Part shown: positions 6,599 to 8,944 of the stretch, one piece after another
How the letters are laid out: each line of letters begins with the position of its first letter
Numbering within the stretch: the stretch's first letter is position 1
Assembly (NCBI GenBank): GCA_049325415.1
Contig: JBMOLL010000077.1
Span: 1-8,944 of the forward strand
DNA length: 8,944 nt
Direction: 5' to 3'
Source: JBMOLL01 sp049325415
GTDB lineage: Bacteria; Bacteroidota; Bacteroidia; Bacteroidales; GCA-2748055
Program-made: the position numbers and the translations under genes
Notes under the pieces: generated by a model
Told to the model about the DNA's origin: nothing
Database searches by the model: none
What the model saw: only the letters and a program-made list of their open reading frames with translations

Positions 6599-7915
6599 TT
6601 ATTTTTTAGTCTTGTGATCCATGGCTATCTTCTCCAGCATCTCCGTTGTAATGGATTTCGGACGCTCCAGAGAATACCCGAGGGCACGGTCCCATACAAT
6701 ATTGGCGCAGATACCAATTGCCCGGCCGATACCGAAAAGAACCGTATAAAAATCATACTCATGTATTCCGTAATGCCAGTGAATGATCCCCGACTGTGCA
6801 TCCACATTCGGCCAGGGGTTTTTGGCTTTACCCTGCTCCCTTAAAATATCGGGTACAATTTTATAGAGCATGTCGGTGTACTGGAATAACAGATCATCGG
6901 GCATATGCTCGATACAAAAATCACGCTGCAGGCTGTAACGCGGATCGGTCTTGCGAAGTACGGCATGACCGTAACCCGGGATTACCTGACCGGAATTCAG
7001 CGTATCCCATACATACTGTCTCATTTCATCCTCTGTCGGGAGTTTCCCGTTCATCCTCTCAACCAGGTCCTGCAGCCAGCGGAGCACTTCCTGGTTGGCC
7101 AGTCCGTGCAAGGGGCCGGCAAGACCGTTGATCATTGAAGAGATCGACAGGTATACATCGGCAAGGGTGCTTGCCACAAGGTGACCGGTATGAGCGCTTA
7201 CGTTACCGCTTTCATGATCGGCATGTATAATGAAGTTCATTCTGGAAACCTCGTCATAGGGCTTGCCGATCCCCATCATATGGGCGAAGTTACCACCCAG
7301 ATCGAGGTTGGGATTGGATTGAATCCGCTTCCCGTCGAAATACAGTTTACGGTAGATATAGGCACCGATCTCGGGAAGTTTTGCGAGCAGGTTCAGGGCA
7401 TCCTCATAGGTCGGATCCCAGTAATCCATCTTGTTAATCCCGGCGTTGTATTTCTTTGCAAAAAAGGATTCCCTGTGCATGGCCAGTATCGCACTTGAGA
7501 AGATCGACATCGGGTGGGAACAACAGGGGAAGGAATCGATCACTTCATATACATATCGTGGCAGGATCCTCCGCTTGTTAAATTCATCGGCTACATCACT
7601 AACTTCAGAATCCGAAGGTACTTCCCCTGTAAGCAACAGGTAAAAAACACCTTCCACGTACGGCATTTTTGCACCTTTCGGTTTGGGTACTTTTTCAAAT
7701 ACTTCCGGCAGGGTGTAACCTCGGTAGCGGATACCTTCATTGGGATCGAGGTAGGAAATATCCGTTACAAGACTTTTCACTCCTCTCATTCCCCCTATAA
7801 CCTGTTCTATTGTAATCTGATCAACGACCACATCGCCATACTCCTTGAGAAGCTTCAGAGTTCTCGGACGCCATTCCTGGATCTTTTCGTAAAGTTTATC
7901 CTTTAAATTTGACAT
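6599..7915 (-). CDS. gltA: Citrate synthase, mitochondrial (eukaryotic-like) type
   Basis: The 438-residue enzyme condenses oxaloacetate and acetyl-CoA to citrate and CoA, the entry step of the TCA cycle, in the cytoplasm. The sequence resembles the mitochondrial enzyme more than the Escherichia coli hexameric form. HADHESGNVSAHTGHL (231-246) carries the oxaloacetate-binding histidines. GLAGPLHGLANQEVL (264-278) contains His270, GYGHAVLRKTDPRY (314-327) contains His317 and Arg326, and PNVDAQSG (369-376) contains Asp372. These correspond to the His274/His320/Asp375 catalytic set of the pig enzyme. The substrate arginines Arg398 and Arg418 (LERPKS) are also in place. Length agrees with this type without a mitochondrial targeting peptide. 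It is flanked by intergenic DNA on both sides, so it is probably transcribed alone. No other TCA gene is in the window. The symbol gltA is by function; citZ or cit would be equally acceptable. Confidence 0.97.
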   Translation of the reverse strand: MSNLKDKLYEKIQEWRPRTLKLLKEYGDVVVDQITIEQVIGGMRGVKSLVTDISYLDPNEGIRYRGYTLPEVFEKVPKPKGAKMPYVEGVFYLLLTGEVPSDSEVSDVADEFNKRRILPRYVYEVIDSFPCCSHPMSIFSSAILAMHRESFFAKKYNAGINKMDYWDPTYEDALNLLAKLPEIGAYIYRKLYFDGKRIQSNPNLDLGGNFAHMMGIGKPYDEVSRMNFIIHADHESGNVSAHTGHLVASTLADVYLSISSMINGLAGPLHGLANQEVLRWLQDLVERMNGKLPTEDEMRQYVWDTLNSGQVIPGYGHAVLRKTDPRYSLQRDFCIEHMPDDLLFQYTDMLYKIVPDILREQGKAKNPWPNVDAQSGIIHWHYGIHEYDFYTVLFGIGRAIGICANIVWDRALGYSLERPKSITTEMLEKIAMDHKTKK

Positions 7916-7963
7916 ATCTGGTGAGGATTTTAAGTTTTATTCCGGTGGATTATTCCCCTATTA

Positions 7964-7992
7964 CAAATAAAATGAATTATTTGAAATAACAA
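7964..7992 (-). promoter_or_regulatory. Candidate promoter for citrate synthase with overlapping inverted repeat
   Basis: On the minus strand TTG (7992-7990) is followed after 18 bases by TTTATTTG (7971-7964), one base off the -7 consensus TAnnTTTG. This would give a leader of about 40 bases. The same stretch holds a perfect inverted repeat, CAAATAA (7964-7970) and TTATTTG (7977-7983) around six bases, overlapping the -7 box. The DNA here is very AT-rich, so both matches could be chance. Confidence 0.35.
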
Positions 7993-8385
7993 TAATCATA
8001 TGGGAAAAATATGTAAAAAGCTGTATGTGATCTGAATAACAAAGTTTTACAATTAAAATGGGGTTAAAAGTATAGTAATAACACTATTCCTATTTTTATG
8101 TCCGAAACACTGCACTGCAAAATACTCATATGTGCAGAGACTCCGGATCAGGTATGGAGCAAATAAGTATGGAATCCTGAGCGTTCAGATTGACAGAGAG
8201 TTTGATTATCTGTCTTCCTCTTTTGCCTTCGTATCACTTCTGCAAGCAAGGTTAATCAGAATAGTATGCACAGACTATCGGATAATATCCAAACTCTCAA
8301 ATCAGTTATCCATATCCCGAGCGCATAGCTGTGACATTTAATAAAATTGCAAAATAACAGGACCTTTTCAATCACTCAAGCAATA

Positions 8386-8402
8386 ATGCAAACTAATTGC
8401 AT
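8386..8402. repeat. Inverted repeat upstream of the GxxExxY gene
   Basis: ATGCAA (8386-8391) and TTGCAT (8397-8402) are perfect complements separated by ACTAA. They lie about 50 bases before the ATG at 8454, in the position of a promoter or operator. TAGTTTCG (8413-8420), one base off the -7 consensus, follows closely, so a repressor bound here could control the downstream gene. This is inference from position only. Confidence 0.35.
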
Positions 8403-8453
8403 GCTAAATGCTTAGTTTCGTAGCTATTACAATCATTAATCCTTTCATAGAAA

Positions 8454-8831
8454 ATGACAGAAAACGAAATTTCCTACCTGATCAGAGGGGCCATTTTCAA
8501 AGTGTATAATGCACTTGGACCGGGCCTGCTTGAGTCGGCATACGAAGCTGTGCTGATCTATGAACTTATTCATATGGGACTTACTGTAATAAGCCAACAG
8601 GCTGTGCCATTAATCTATTGCGGGGAAAAAATTGATGTTGCCTACAGACTTGATCTTCTTGTGGAAGATAAAGTATTCGTAGAAATCAAATCTGTCTCTG
8701 TGCTAACAGAAGTGCATCATCTGCAATTACTCACCTATTTGCGACTGAGCGGAAAAAAACTGGGTTTGCTGGTGAATTTCAATACGGATGATATTGGGAA
8801 ATCTATATTCCGGAAGGTAAACAAGCTTTAA
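8454..8831 (+). CDS. GxxExxY family protein (PD-(D/E)XK nuclease-like fold)
   Basis: The 125-residue protein carries the family signature GLLESAY at residues 24-30 (Gly24, Glu27, Tyr30). It also has a nuclease-like core: Asp67 in YRLDLLV, then Glu77-Ile-Lys79 in VFVEIKSV, and later QLLTYLRLSGKKLGLLVNFN (91-110). These match the PDDEXK_3/GxxExxY family, in which Asp, Glu and Lys would form the metal-binding centre. Biochemical activity of this family is, to my knowledge, not established. The length is normal for the family, there is no signal peptide or membrane helix, and the protein is probably cytoplasmic. It stands alone, with an AT-rich upstream region and repeat DNA starting at its stop codon. 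Members of this family often occur in multiple copies per genome and next to short repeats (recollection, not searched), which suggests a mobile or repeat-associated history. The family assignment is strong; the role is unknown. Confidence 0.92.
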   Translation: MTENEISYLIRGAIFKVYNALGPGLLESAYEAVLIYELIHMGLTVISQQAVPLIYCGEKIDVAYRLDLLVEDKVFVEIKSVSVLTEVHHLQLLTYLRLSGKKLGLLVNFNTDDIGKSIFRKVNKL

Positions 8832-8944
8832 AAAGCCCGCTGATAGCGCTGATCTTCGCGGAATAGTTTTCATCTGCGCTTTTCCGCGGAATCTGCAGGA
8901 TCATTTTATCACGAGGGTACTGCCATAAAAAGCCCGCTGATGGC
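8829..8944. repeat. GC-rich repeat cluster after the GxxExxY gene, continuing past the edge
   Basis: TAAAAAGCCCGCTGAT occurs at 8829-8844 and again at 8926-8941, 97 bases apart. Over 19 bases (to 8847 and 8944) the two copies differ at one position. The first copy begins exactly with the TAA stop codon of the GxxExxY gene. Between them are further internal repeats: CGCTGAT at 8838-8844 and 8847-8853, CGCGGAAT at 8857-8864 and 8885-8892, and the perfect palindrome TTCCGCGGAA at 8882-8891. Composition is sharply more GC-rich than the DNA before the gene. The second copy is truncated by the window, so it could be the next unit of a tandem array with a 97-base period, or a terminal direct repeat. 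Confidence 0.75.

Larger units (their letters stand above)
7916..8453. other. AT-rich gene-free stretch
   Basis: These 538 bases between the divergent citrate synthase and GxxExxY genes contain no gene I can support. The left third is very AT-rich and holds the candidate citrate synthase promoter. The middle (about 8100-8340) is less AT-rich. It contains an open frame of 69 codons (8132-8341) with no recognisable motif and an unremarkable composition, and an inverted repeat CTGCAC/GTGCAG (8110-8115 and 8132-8137). The right end holds an ATGCAA/TTGCAT inverted repeat at 8386-8402. The middle section could be a decayed gene or an unrecognised RNA, but I see no direct support for either. Confidence 0.55.

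Noticed and set aside
8197..8206. AGAGTTTGAT, the start of the common 16S rRNA 5' sequence
   Set aside because: The match ends after ten bases; what follows (TATCTGTC...) is not 16S sequence and no rRNA is present downstream.
8132..8341. 69-codon plus-strand open frame in the intergenic stretch
   Set aside because: No recognisable motif, no promoter or start context, no neighbour link; length is within chance for this composition.
8829..8944. CRISPR array
   Set aside because: Only two repeat copies, the 97-base period is too long for a repeat-spacer unit, the interval itself contains internal repeats, and no cas gene is present.

Overview
The window reads as chromosomal DNA of a member of the Bacteroidota (Bacteroidetes), probably near the Bacteroidales or Marinilabiliales; this placement is inference. 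It rests on four observations: a two-component-regulator propeller/Y_Y_Y receptor, secreted small proteins of a style common in that phylum, start codons without purine-rich Shine-Dalgarno sequences, and promoter-like sites of the TAnnTTTG (-7) type. Protein coding is dense from 1 to about 7915 and sparse to the right of it.

Layout from left to right. (1) Positions 1-1188, minus strand: two consecutive genes for small exported proteins of unknown function. The distal one is cut by the window edge, and the 29-base gap between them suggests one transcript. (2) Positions 1189-1368: a divergent intergenic region with a perfect 7+1+7 palindrome, a 12-base palindrome and an A10 run, likely the control region for both sides. 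(3) Positions 1369-3069, plus strand: a six-helix membrane hybrid histidine kinase. Its phosphoacceptor His and receiver domain are intact, but its ATP-binding domain has lost the N, G1 and G2 boxes. (4) Positions 3072-6335, minus strand: a 1087-residue receptor with a signal peptide, fourteen propeller blades, a Y_Y_Y domain, one membrane helix and a cytoplasmic SpoIIE/PP2C phosphatase domain. It converges on the kinase gene with two bases between the stop codons. (5) Positions 6599-7915, minus strand: a citrate synthase of the mitochondrial type with complete active-site residues. (6) Positions 7916-8453: an AT-rich gene-poor stretch. (7) Positions 8454-8831, plus strand: a GxxExxY / PD-(D/E)XK-like small protein, followed by GC-rich repeat DNA with a near-perfect 19-base direct repeat that reaches the right edge.

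There is no obvious single pathway. The central two genes are both membrane signalling proteins: one looks unable to autophosphorylate, and the other ends in a Ser/Thr phosphatase output. Citrate synthase is a housekeeping TCA-cycle gene with its own promoter region. The most unusual items are the kinase with a degenerate ATPase domain, the propeller-receptor/SpoIIE architecture convergent with it, and the repeat cluster attached to the GxxExxY gene. I found no RNA genes, CRISPR array, insertion sequence or clear intrinsic terminator.
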